The position numbers and the translations under genes are program-made. Shown here piece by piece: positions 8,764 to 19,500 of a stretch of DNA of 36,454 nt (positions are counted from its first letter, which is position 1; each line of letters begins with the position of its first letter). Source of the stretch: Kordia jejudonensis (GTDB lineage Bacteria > Bacteroidota > Bacteroidia > Flavobacteriales > Flavobacteriaceae); the NCBI RefSeq assembly GCF_001005315.1, contig NZ_LBMG01000053.1:1-36454 (forward strand), read 5' to 3'. A model generated the notes under the pieces. That model worked only from the letters and a program-made list of their open reading frames with translations. It had not been told where the DNA came from and searched no databases.

Positions 8764-9188
8764 AAAATTTAACACTACTACTATTACTATCCACATTTTT
8801 CTGTTTTGCTCAAAAGCAAGAAAAAGAAACAGTTTATTTATTATTTGATAATATGAATGAAGATAAATGTAACGTAGAAGATGGTTCTGGTAATTCAGAA
8901 AAACTAAACAAATATAGAAAACTAAACGATACTAAAATCTCTTATCTTATTATATGCAACGAATATTTCGCTTATGACTATAAAAAAAGTAAGGTAGATA
9001 CATGTTCTATTAATATATTAGCTAATTTAAAGATTGTTGATTTAGCATATATTGAGAAAAAAAAATCTGAAAATGTCATGCGTTATAATCCTTTTAAAAA
9101 AATATATATAATCGAAAAAATTTCAGATACAAAAGTGATTAAATACGATGTAACTTGGATTGGTGACTGGAATATGATTAGAGATTAA
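8760..9188 (+). CDS. Small secreted protein, paralogue family member 1
   Basis: 142 residues from the ATG at 8760, which overlaps the upstream TGA. A signal peptide (MKNLTLLLLLSTFFCFA) is followed by a mature part of about 125 residues. No known family recognised. It shares a pattern with the next protein: YLLFDN near the mature N-terminus, DTC-hydrophobic-L-N-LK in the middle, and YIIEKISDTKVIKYDVTW at the end. An in-frame ATG at 8751 would add MYR; the later start gives the better signal peptide. Confidence 0.75.
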   Translation: MKNLTLLLLLSTFFCFAQKQEKETVYLLFDNMNEDKCNVEDGSGNSEKLNKYRKLNDTKISYLIICNEYFAYDYKKSKVDTCSINILANLKIVDLAYIEKKKSENVMRYNPFKKIYIIEKISDTKVIKYDVTWIGDWNMIRD

Positions 9189-9219
9189 AAAAATAAAATC
9201 TCAGTCAAACTTGTACACC

Positions 9220-9642
9220 ATGAAAAATCTTGTTTTACACCTTAGCCTATTTTTGATTTCACAAAATGTGTTGTCACAAACAAATGAAAAAAACACGTAT
9301 CTAATTTTCGATAACTTATCTAATCAGACTTACAGTTTTGAAATTGGTAATGGTAAAATTGGAACAGAAAAAATTTTCAGGAAAGAAAAGAAAAAAGAGG
9401 GAAATATTAAGTTTTACATTAAAAAAGAAATGTTTCTATCAAATAAAAAACAATCTGATACTTGTACAATAGATAATTTGAAAAATATTAAAGTATCAAA
9501 AATCGAAGATCTTAAAAAAGATGTCAATAAAATCAATCCATTATATCCTTATGAGGTTTTTCCTAATTTATACTTAGTTGAAAAAATTAATGATTCAACT
9601 ATTGTTAAATATAAAGTCAAATGGCAATATTATATTGAATAA
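9220..9642 (+). CDS. Small secreted protein, paralogue family member 2
   Basis: 140 residues from the ATG at 9220 (an earlier in-frame ATG at 9211 gives MYT before MKN). Signal peptide to about residue 19 (VLSQ). It aligns with the preceding product through YLIFDN, SDTCTIDNLKNIK and LYLVEKINDSTIVKYKVKW, so the two are probably an old tandem duplication. Function unknown. The gap to the preceding gene is about 30 bases and to the next start about 10, consistent with one operon. Confidence 0.75.
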   Translation: MKNLVLHLSLFLISQNVLSQTNEKNTYLIFDNLSNQTYSFEIGNGKIGTEKIFRKEKKKEGNIKFYIKKEMFLSNKKQSDTCTIDNLKNIKVSKIEDLKKDVNKINPLYPYEVFPNLYLVEKINDSTIVKYKVKWQYYIE

Positions 9643-9652
9643 ACTGCTAATC

Positions 9653-10639
9653 GTGAAAAACATATATATATTCATACTTTTATTTGGCTGTACTATACAA
9701 GCACAAACATTAGACGAACTAAAAAAGTTGGATACACTTTATTTTTATTTTTCAGAAAGTGAGTATCAAAAGAAAGATAGTTATAATGATATGAATGTAA
9801 ATGATAGTTTAATCATATATGCTTATTACAAAAATAACAAAGAGTTAATCAGGTTAAAATATTCAAAATTTGAGGATTTCGATGCTCAATTTGCAGATAT
9901 TTCCACATACAAAAAGTATCATAAAAAACGCTTTTTAAAGAAAAATAAGGAAAGACTTATAACTATTGATTTTCTTGACAATTTAAATTTAGAAGAACGT
10001 AATGAATTCTTAGATTCTAGGCGATGGAAAAAAAACTTTATCATTGATGAAGAAGAAATAAAAGGAAGGAAAATATTAATAAGAAGGGCTTTTGTAAATT
10101 CTCCCTTCAGCACTGATGACAATGAAGAAGTTTATCAATTGTATCCCAAAAGATATCTAAATCCCTTCTATGAAGAATCAGGTCTAAATGATGACTTTTT
10201 TACGTTTATCATTCCAAAGAAAAAATTAACTTCCGCTACAGAAGATTTATATATTTTATTTGAACCTTCTGAACTTGCTGTAAAAGAAGATACCTGTAAA
10301 CATTTTGTACAGCAGGGAAATACATATTCAGCTCCTAGAGTGCAAGAGCAATATACATTTAAGTTAAATATAAATAATCAAACTGTATTTTTTCAGTTGA
10401 CGCACAAGCGAAAGGAAAGCCAAAAACTAGAAAAGAAATACGATCTATTTTCCAAACAACATGAAACAGTTTCGTTTCAAGATTTAGACAGTTTTTCTGA
10501 AAAGCAACTAGAAGATTTGTTTGCACGAACACGTAACATTTACATCGTTGAAAATTTTACAGAAAAAGAATATGTAATACCGCTTTTGGTTACCCCAACT
10601 TCTTATTGGGTAGATTTTGTGAAAAACAATAACGATTGA
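9653..10639 (+). CDS. Secreted protein with two copies of the same domain family
   Basis: 328 residues from GTG at 9653, chosen because it starts a clean signal (MKNIYIFILLFGCTIQAQ) 10 bases after the upstream stop. Earlier in-frame starts, for example 9578, would run through the upstream gene. The signal may be type I (AQA) or a lipobox-like LLFGC. The two halves look alike. Residues 104-150 (ITIDFLDNLNLEERNEFLD, then NFIIDEEEI, then ILIRRAFV) match the pattern of the second half (VSFQDLDSFSEKQLEDLF, then NIYIVENFTE, then YVIPLLV). The second half (from about residue 197, DLYILFE) also resembles the two small proteins encoded upstream. I infer a duplicated domain. No function assigned. Confidence 0.72.
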   Translation: MKNIYIFILLFGCTIQAQTLDELKKLDTLYFYFSESEYQKKDSYNDMNVNDSLIIYAYYKNNKELIRLKYSKFEDFDAQFADISTYKKYHKKRFLKKNKERLITIDFLDNLNLEERNEFLDSRRWKKNFIIDEEEIKGRKILIRRAFVNSPFSTDDNEEVYQLYPKRYLNPFYEESGLNDDFFTFIIPKKKLTSATEDLYILFEPSELAVKEDTCKHFVQQGNTYSAPRVQEQYTFKLNINNQTVFFQLTHKRKESQKLEKKYDLFSKQHETVSFQDLDSFSEKQLEDLFARTRNIYIVENFTEKEYVIPLLVTPTSYWVDFVKNNND

Positions 10640-10644
10640 TTTTA

Positions 10645-11469
10645 ATGAAAAACCATTTTCTAATATTATTCCTTTTTACATGCTCAATTTCATTTGCTTG
10701 CAGTTGTAGTCCACCAAAATCTATACTAGAATTTTACAATGCTACGTATGTTTTTGAAGGAGAAATCGTGTCAAAAGTCTATGCAGAAGATGCACAAACG
10801 TATACTGTACGGTTTGCAATTACAGAACATTACAAAAATGGAGAACAACCAAAAGAACTTAGTTTTGTGCTAAAATCAGAAGAATTCTATACTAACGAGT
10901 CAACATCTTGTGATTGGAGTGCAAATAAAGGAGAAAAATGGTTGGTTTATGCACACTTAAACGATATCGATTTATTAAGTTTTGACGGAATGTGCTCAAA
11001 CTCCAAACGAATTGATTACCATGGAATAAGCGATGATGAACAGAAAGTCTTGGATAATGGTAATAGTTTTGTTATCGGAAATTATGCATATCAGAATGAA
11101 TCAGGTTTCAACTATACTACTCCTGTAACCAATATTGACTCAATACTAAAAGGTGCAAAAAAGGGAAACTATAAACACACATTTACAAGTATAAAAATTC
11201 ATATTGACAAAAAAGGAAATTTGCAAAATGTAGCTAGTGAAAATCATTATCCTATTGAATATGATTCAAATTTTGGTCTTGCTAAAGGATTCATAAATAC
11301 AGTACATGAGCCATCAAGTGATTTTGAAAAAGAAGCCATCCGAATAGCTAAGAATATAAAGAAGTGGGAAATAAAATATCATAAGAAAACTAAGATTCCC
11401 GTTTCACAGATTTATAATATTATTTTCACATATGACAAAAAAACAAATACTTGGAGTTATGAGTTGTAA
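10645..11469 (+). CDS. TIMP/NTR-like CxC protein with TonB-C-like tail
   Basis: 274 residues from ATG 10645, 5 bases after the upstream stop. An upstream in-frame TTG at 10636 is unlikely. A signal peptide ends SFA, so the predicted mature protein begins Cys-Ser-Cys-Ser-Pro-Pro. This is the layout of TIMP-like netrin (NTR) domains, in which an N-terminal CxC can coordinate the zinc of a target metalloprotease. About residues 20-140 have the OB-fold style (VFEGEIVS, then TVRFAITEHYKNG, a conserved Cys in TSCDW, and WLVYAH). The C-terminal 100 residues are different: DFEKEAIRIAKNIKKWEI followed by IIFTYD resembles a TonB C-terminal domain. It is the last gene of the operon before a strong terminator. 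The TIMP resemblance is good; inhibition of a protease is inference. Confidence 0.7.
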   Translation: MKNHFLILFLFTCSISFACSCSPPKSILEFYNATYVFEGEIVSKVYAEDAQTYTVRFAITEHYKNGEQPKELSFVLKSEEFYTNESTSCDWSANKGEKWLVYAHLNDIDLLSFDGMCSNSKRIDYHGISDDEQKVLDNGNSFVIGNYAYQNESGFNYTTPVTNIDSILKGAKKGNYKHTFTSIKIHIDKKGNLQNVASENHYPIEYDSNFGLAKGFINTVHEPSSDFEKEAIRIAKNIKKWEIKYHKKTKIPVSQIYNIIFTYDKKTNTWSYEL

Positions 11470-11527
11470 AACAACATAATTTACCCAAGAAAACCCTTAT
11501 ATCGTAAAACGAAGTTATTCTACTATA

Positions 11528-11564
11528 AAAGTCTCAATTGTAATGATTGAGACTTTCTTTTTTT
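11528..11564 (+). terminator. Rho-independent terminator of the secreted-protein operon
   Basis: Perfect 11-bp stem, AAAGTCTCAAT at 11528-11538 and ATTGAGACTTT at 11546-11556, loop of 7, then C and seven T. It lies 59 bases after the last stop codon of the operon. Confidence 0.88.
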
Positions 11565-11577
11565 AAAAGTATCTTTG
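11547..11577 (+). promoter_or_regulatory. Candidate promoter for pfkA
   Basis: TTG at 11547-11549, a 20-base spacer, and TATCTTTG at 11570-11577, a perfect match to TAnnTTTG. The -33 part sits in the descending arm of the preceding terminator. A start near 11584 would leave an unusually long leader of about 265 bases in front of pfkA. Confidence 0.5.
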
Positions 11578-11583
11578 TTAGTC

Positions 11584-11850
11584 TGGGACTGTAAAAATAT
11601 AGGAACCTATTTTCTATATAAATTGTGAAAATATTTGATACTAAAAACAACCCAATCTCTACTTCCAATAACCACATCCACACTTAAGAAAACATTACTA
11701 AAAGTGAAAAAATAGGATGCTAAAACGTTAAAATTCTGAGAACTTATTAACGAAAACGTTTGAAATTTTCGAACACTACAAAATTAGTCTAAAGCGTACT
11801 ATAAAATCAAAATAAGTTTACTAGCTTTACTATTCAAAATATAAAATTGC
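11584..11850 (+). other. Long AT-rich leader before pfkA
   Basis: No coding sequence seen. It contains a near-palindrome ATAGGAACCTAT at 11599-11610, and two AACC motifs exactly 21 bases apart (11649, 11670) with similar flanks, reminiscent of the 6319-6634 array. It also has a direct repeat AAAACGTT and a CGAAAA/TTTTCG inverted repeat near 11753-11780. These may be operators or leader structure; none is proven. Confidence 0.3.
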
Positions 11851-13864
<2,014 letters not shown>

Positions 13865-13874
13865 CAACATAAAT

Positions 13875-13920
13875 GTCACACTGAGCGTAATTAATATATT
13901 TTAGTAATTGATTGCGCTCA
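13875..13920. repeat. Decayed GTCACACTGAGCG-type hairpin
   Basis: GTCACACTGAGCG at 13875-13887 is the first half of the common flavobacterial element GTCACACTGAGCGnAGTCGAAGTGTGAC. Here TGAGCG (13882-13887) pairs with CGCTCA (13915-13920) across an AT-rich 27-base insert instead of the usual second half. It may act as a weak transcription attenuator between gapA and the kinase gene. Confidence 0.4.
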
Positions 13921-13974
13921 AAACTGACGAAATTTCCCTTTCCTAGCAAAGAGAAATTATATTATACGCATCCT

Positions 13975-14844
13975 ATGATTTTAGTAGTAGACAGTGGTTC
14001 CACCAAGTGCGATTGGATTGCAGTGGACAAAGATGGGAATCAATTATTAGATAAGCTTCGTACAAAAGGATTAAATCCAGCCATACTGGCAGAAAAAAAG
14101 CTTAAAAAAACCATCAAGAAAAGCAAAGAACTCTCGGCACATCGTCATACCGTAACACACATTTTTTTCTATGGAGCTGGCTGTGGAACGGAAAATCCAC
14201 GTTTATTGCTAAAAGGTGTATTAGAAAATTTCTTCCCAAATGCACAAGTTTTTGTAAATGAAGATACTTTAGCCGCTGTATATGCAACGATAAATGATAT
14301 CTCAGAAGCAGCTGTAGTTTGTATACAAGGAACAGGTTCAAACTGTAGTTACTATGATGGTTCAATATTGCACCAACGCGTAAATTCCTTGGGCTATACC
14401 TTAATGGATGATGCAAGTGGAAACTACTATGGGAAACAACTAATTCGTGATTACTACTTCAATAAAATGCCAACCGCAATTCGTGTAGCTTTTGAAGAAA
14501 AGTACAATCTTGATAGTGATTATATCAAATACAACTTGTACAAACAACCGAATCCGAATGCATATTTGGCTAATTTTGCCGAGTTTATGTTTCTCAACAA
14601 AGATTCAGATTACATTGTAGAATTAATCAAAAGTGGCTTCCGCGTATTTGCTGAAAATATGATTATGCAATTCAAAGAAGAATTAAAAACAGTTCCTGTT
14701 CACTTTGCAGGTTCTATAGCATTTTTCTCAGAAGCAGAAATCAGAGAAGTAGCAAAAGAACTTGGCTTTACGGTTGGAAACATTGTCAGAAGACCTATAG
14801 AAGGTTTGGTGTCATTTCATACTAAAGCACTAAAAAATAGCTAA
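13975..14844 (+). CDS. BadF/BadG/BcrA-type N-acetylglucosamine kinase
   Basis: 289 residues from ATG 13975. An earlier in-frame ATG (13912) would add 21 residues before the conserved start MILVVDSGSTKCDWIAV, which is the phosphate-1 loop of the ASKHA fold. Later motifs: FYGAGCGTENPR, VCIQGTGSNCSYYDG (phosphate-2), and GYTLMDDASGNYYGKQLIRDYY. The family phosphorylates N-acetylglucosamine or related amino sugars, feeding recovered cell-wall or chitin sugars towards glycolysis. It lies 110 bases behind gapA on the same strand and ends at a strong terminator, so it may be a distal member of the pfkA-gapA unit. Exact substrate not proven. Confidence 0.85.
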   Translation: MILVVDSGSTKCDWIAVDKDGNQLLDKLRTKGLNPAILAEKKLKKTIKKSKELSAHRHTVTHIFFYGAGCGTENPRLLLKGVLENFFPNAQVFVNEDTLAAVYATINDISEAAVVCIQGTGSNCSYYDGSILHQRVNSLGYTLMDDASGNYYGKQLIRDYYFNKMPTAIRVAFEEKYNLDSDYIKYNLYKQPNPNAYLANFAEFMFLNKDSDYIVELIKSGFRVFAENMIMQFKEELKTVPVHFAGSIAFFSEAEIREVAKELGFTVGNIVRRPIEGLVSFHTKALKNS

Positions 14845-14880
14845 CAGCTCATTTGCTGTATGACGAATATATTTGATACT

Positions 14881-14922
14881 AATTCTGAATTCAGCATTTC
14901 TGAATTCAGAATTATTTTTTTT
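14881..14922 (+). terminator. Rho-independent terminator after the kinase gene
   Basis: Perfect 14-bp stem, AATTCTGAATTCAG (14881-14894) and CTGAATTCAGAATT (14900-14913), loop CATTT, then A and eight T. It separates the plus-strand sugar block from the convergent peptide gene at 14926. Confidence 0.85.
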
Positions 14923-14925
14923 AAA

Positions 14926-15090
14926 TCATGGACAAAGCGAATCACAATACGTTTCACAATGACTTACCCAGCAACTAAAAGATGCGCAAGGCGGATTAAA
15001 TGATCTTCTTCCACCAGATATTTCTTGTTGATCTAATGTCGAAATAGATTCTTTTGAAAGTTGTAGTGACTTTACATTTCTTTTCTTCAT
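14926..15090 (-). CDS. Orphan double-glycine RiPP precursor (class I lanthipeptide-like)
   Basis: A 54-residue ORF. It begins MKKRNVKSLQLSKESISTL and runs through DQQEISGG, with the double glycine at residues 26-27. The leader fits the Bacteroidota natural-product-precursor pattern: Lys-rich start, KSLxLxKxSIxxL, acidic stretch, GG. The 27-residue core after GG has five Cys, several Ser and one Thr (for example CASFSCW, then SHCETYCDSLCP), as expected for thioether-bridged or disulfide-rich peptides. No LanB/LanC-type enzyme, radical SAM enzyme or peptidase-containing exporter lies in this window, so the partners must be encoded elsewhere. It stands alone between a convergent terminator and the 3' end of guaC, with a candidate promoter 29 bases upstream. 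Class of modification is an inference. Confidence 0.72.
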   Translation of the reverse strand: MKKRNVKSLQLSKESISTLDQQEISGGRRSFNPPCASFSCWVSHCETYCDSLCP

Positions 15091-15118
15091 GGTATAAAAT
15101 TTTGGTTTATAAAGAAAA

Positions 15119-15146
15119 CAAAATATAAAAAGTAAAAAACAGTCAA
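15119..15146 (-). promoter_or_regulatory. Candidate promoter of the RiPP precursor gene
   Basis: On the minus strand, TTG (15144-15146), an 18-base spacer, then TATTTTG (15119-15125), a 7 of 8 fit to TAnnTTTG when the next base is included. Predicted start near 15112, leaving a leader of about 22 bases. Confidence 0.4.
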
Positions 15147-15202
15147 TTACGGTAGTACCTTATTTAACATCAAAATTCATACTTTTCAGATCAGTTATCA
15201 TT

Positions 15203-15271
15203 CCAAAAACCCAAAACCCAACCCCAAAAATCCAATACCAAAGACCCAACACCAAAAGACCCAAAACCCAA
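15203..15271 (-). repeat. C/A-rich tract (G-rich on minus strand) downstream of guaC
   Basis: CCC or CCCC triplets at 15210-15212, 15217-15219, 15222-15225, 15245-15247, 15260-15262 and 15267-15269 in an A-rich background, directly after the guaC stop codon. The first three and the last two are tightly spaced, but a 19-base gap breaks a four-tract quadruplex pattern. Same style and same position relative to the gene as the tracts behind tsaD and panB. Confidence 0.5.
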
Positions 15272-16309
15272 CTAAGAATACACCTTATTCTCCTGCTCAG
15301 ATACACGAATAAACGTAGTGCGTTTGGTCAGTTCTTTCAGTCGTGGAGCGCCAACATACGTGCACGTACTTCGAATGCCGCCTAAAATATCCTGAATCGT
15401 GTCAGACACATCTCCTTTAAAAGGAATCTCAACAGTTTTTCCTTCAGAAGCTCTATAATTTGCAACGCCACCAACGTATTTTTCCATGGCCGTTTTAGAA
15501 CTCATTCCATAAAATTGCTTAAACTTTTCTCCATTGCGTTCAATCAGTTCGCCACCACTTTCCTGATGTCCAGACAACATACCGCCAAGCATTACAAAAT
15601 CGGCTCCAGCGCCAAAAGCTTTTGACAAATCTCCAGGAATGGAACAACCACCATCCGAAATAATCTGCCCGCCCAATCCGTGCGCAGCATCAGCACATTC
15701 AATAATTGCAGAAAGTTGCGGATAACCAACACCCGTTTTTACACGTGTAGTACACACCGAACCAGGTCCAATACCAACTTTTACAATATCAGCTCCAGAC
15801 AAAATTAGCTCTTCTACCATTTCGCCAGTTACAACATTTCCAGCAATAATTACCTTGTCGGGAAATTGTGCACGTGCATTTTTTACAAAATCTACAAAAT
15901 GTTGCGAATATCCGTTGGCAACATCAATACAAATAAATCGCAACTGCGGATGTATCGTAAAAATAGTTCTCAACTTTTCATTATCCTGTTCACTGGTTCC
16001 TGTACTCACAGCAAAATACGGAATATAATCTTGCGGAATAGAGGTCATAAAAGCATTCCATTCGTCAATGCTGTAATGTTTGTGAATTGCTGTAAACATT
16101 TTATGAGCAGCCAATGCTTTTGCCATTTCAAACGTTCCGACAGTATCCATATTTGCTGCCATAATAGGAATTCCGTTCCATACATACGAACTGTGTAAAA
16201 ACTTAAAAGTACGTTCGAGGGAAACTTGTGAACGACTTTTCAAAGTAGAACGTTTAGGTCTAATCATTACATCTTTAAAGCCTAATTTTATATCATTCTC
16301 TATGCGCAT
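15272..16309 (-). CDS. guaC: GMP reductase
   Basis: 345 residues from the ATG at 16309. It reduces GMP to IMP with NADPH, balancing purine pools. The sequence resembles E. coli GuaC throughout: [20 protein letters not shown] at the start, [29 protein letters not shown] with the catalytic cysteine at residue 186 as in E. coli, [25 protein letters not shown], and [15 protein letters not shown] at the end. In-frame ATGs further upstream (16357, 16378) would add a non-conserved hydrophobic stretch, so they are unlikely starts. It is divergent from the MORN-repeat gene. Confidence 0.95.
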   Translation of the reverse strand: MRIENDIKLGFKDVMIRPKRSTLKSRSQVSLERTFKFLHSSYVWNGIPIMAANMDTVGTFEMAKALAAHKMFTAIHKHYSIDEWNAFMTSIPQDYIPYFAVSTGTSEQDNEKLRTIFTIHPQLRFICIDVANGYSQHFVDFVKNARAQFPDKVIIAGNVVTGEMVEELILSGADIVKVGIGPGSVCTTRVKTGVGYPQLSAIIECADAAHGLGGQIISDGGCSIPGDLSKAFGAGADFVMLGGMLSGHQESGGELIERNGEKFKQFYGMSSKTAMEKYVGGVANYRASEGKTVEIPFKGDVSDTIQDILGGIRSTCTYVGAPRLKELTKRTTFIRVSEQENKVYS

Positions 16310-16591
16310 GCGATCAAGATTTTTTAAGGTTGTGATTAAAAGTAAAAAGTTTCGCATAAAACCTCTTTTTTTTAACAATTAACTTTTTAAAAGGTTATCA
16401 ACAATGCCACTACCAAAAGCAGAAAAAGTCGATAAAAAGTTACTTTCATGAAAAAATGATAGCATCATCCACATTTCTTAGTTTTTAAGAGCATAGAAGC
16501 GATATTTAGATTATTATTTTACAGAAAAAAATGTATTTTTATAGCAACAACCGAATAATCATATACATTAACACTCTTTTTTAATCAATAC

Positions 16592-19500
16592 ATGAAAAAA
16601 TTCCCGTACTTCTATTTATTTTTACTTCTCCCTTTTGTAAGCATATCTCAAGAAAAACTCCCACTAATTGATCCTGCAATAATAATTGATCAAATTCAAG
16701 AAGCAGATGAACAAGGAGATAACGAAAAAGCATTAGCGCTCATAGATAAAATTAGCAAAAATGATTCTACCTATTGCTCGTTAATTACTTCCAAAGCCTA
16801 TTACCTGATCAACCTAGAAAAATATGATGAGGTTATCAAAGTACTCGATGAAAGTGAATCGTATGATTGGGGCGACGCAAAAGCATATCTTTATATCAAC
16901 AAAGGTGTTGCGTACTCTGCAAAAGAAGAATACGAAAAAGCACTCGAAGTATATGAAGAAGGGTTAAAACACTATCCAAAATTCTACAAAATTTGGAATA
17001 ACAAAGGTTCCGTTTTAGAAAACATGGGACGTATTGAAGAAGCGGCAGCCGTATACCAAAAAGTAATTACGATCAATCCTTTTTCTAGAGATGCGTACCT
17101 TCAATTAGGAAACATTTGTTACAAGCAAGGAAAAATTACACAAGCATTAATGTGTTACAACATGTATGTATTGCTCAATCCTGATGGAGAAGGAGCTTTT
17201 GATACATTGGTGTCACTAAATGATATTGTATCAAACAAAAACGAAAATGAAGCTGATCCAGAAGTAGAAATCTCTGAAGATGACGAATACTTTGAAGACA
17301 TTGATTTAGTAATTGACAATAAAATTGCACTAAATAACGATTACAAAATTGATCATAAAATTGATGTTGCGCTAGTGCGACAAAATCATGCGATGTTAGC
17401 ACAATTGGAAAACTATGAAGGTACTGATGGTTTTTGGAGTAAAAAATTCGTGCCTTTCTATCAATGGATTCAAAACGAAGGACTATTTGATGATTATGGA
17501 TATACGTTAATGGCGTCTATTGAAAACAAAAAATACAAAAAATACGTTCAGCGAAAAGAAAAAGACATTGTTGCGTTTCTAAAAAGAGCCTTAGACAAAT
17601 GGACCACAATTCTTAGTAAAAATACCGTAGTTGTTGACGGAGAAGAAAAAGAACTTACCTATTTCTATCAACAAGGAAGATATGTGGAAGGCATTGGCGA
17701 AATAAAAAATGAAACGCCAGTGGGAAAATGGAAATTTTATAACAGTTATGGACGTTTAACAGGCGAAGGCGCATTCGGAGAAGACGGCGAACGCGATGGT
17801 TTTTGGCAATGGTACAATGAAAAAGGAAGAGTAAGAGAAACGGTGAGCTATGAAAACGGAAAATTATCAGGTAAAAACTTAGTATACTATGAAGATGGGA
17901 GTCTATATGTAGAAACAACCTATAAAGATGGCGAACCTAACGGGAAGTACGAATACTACAATGAAAAAGGCGCGTTAATGCAACGTAAATACTATGAAAA
18001 CGGAAAACTTAACGGAAAATATATTTCATATTTCAGTGTCGGCGAAATCTTGCCAGAATATAATGTTGATTATGTAGATGATTATCCTGATGGTAAAATC
18101 TTAGAATATTACGCTGACGGAAAGGTGTACAGAGAGATGCAATACGCAAATCAAAAAGCGGAAGGTGTAGAAAAACGATTCAACATAAAAGGCGAAGTAG
18201 TTTCGATAACAAACTACAAAAACAATGAACTAAATGGCGAGTACATCGCATATCATTCCAACGGGAAAATTCAAGAAAAAGGAAACTATGTAAACGGAAA
18301 ACCAAATGGAACTTGGTTCACGTACTACGATGATGAAACGGTCGAAAACGAATACAATTACGTAAAAGAAAAACTCAATGGAGTGTACAAGCACTATGAT
18401 ACGGATGGAAAAATTCATTACGAATACATCTATCGCAAAGGCGAAATCATCTCATACAAATTTTATGACAAAGCTGGTAAAGTCATAAAAGAAGCCAGAA
18501 AAAAAGGAGGCGAATTTTTGTATAAAGGCTATTCTCCTTACGGAAACCTTACTTCGGAAGGTGTATATGACATTGAAGGCGGCAAAAAAGGCGATTGGAA
18601 ATTCTACACAGATCATGGTGTACTAAGCGGAACAGGTTCTTACAAAGATGGAAATGCTATTGGAGAACATGTACTATACTATAAAAATGGACAAATAGAA
18701 TCGGTTACCAACTTCAATAATGAAGGCGAAAAAGACGGTTATCATGCTACCTATTACAAAAATGGTCAATTGAAACATCAATGTTGGTTCAAAGATGGAA
18801 AAGAATTTGGCGAATTTCGTGACTATTACATTGACGGAACTTTGGAAAATATCTACTTTCATCACAAAGGAGAATTCCATGGTACACAACAAGAATTTAC
18901 CAATACAGGAAAATTAGAACGAAAAATAGTGTATAAATACGGTGTATTGATTTCAGATGAATTCTTTGACAACAATGAAAAATCGTTCCAAACGATCAAT
19001 TACAAGAAAGATGGAAAAGATGGTGTGCTTACCTATAATTATGTAAATGGCAAGCCTAATATTTCAACTTCATACGTAAATGGTGTCAAAAACGGTACAT
19101 CCAAGGGATATTACTTTGAAGGGAACAAAAAAAGCGAAGGAAACTACCTAAATGGTAATGAACACGGCAAATGGACTTGGTACAGCGAAGATGGTACACC
19201 AAAAATTGTACATAACTACTATCAAGGAAATTTACACGGAGAAATCATGTTTTATTTCAAAGACGGAACCGTTTCGGGCAAATCGCAATATTACAGAGGT
19301 CAAGAAGAAGGATTAGACATTGACTACTATGAAAATGGTCAAATAGAAATTTCTACACCTTACAAAAATGGCGAAGAACACGGACGTAAAGAATTCTTTG
19401 GACCTAAAGGAAATCTACAACTTGTGCGTTTTTACGATCACGGAAGACTTATTGGTTACAGTTATTTAGGAACTGATGGAAAAGAAAAAGAAATGATTCC

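Noticed and set aside
16404-16451. A 15-codon ORF between guaC and the MORN-type gene
   Set aside because: No leader, signal or GG pattern, and the length is expected by chance.
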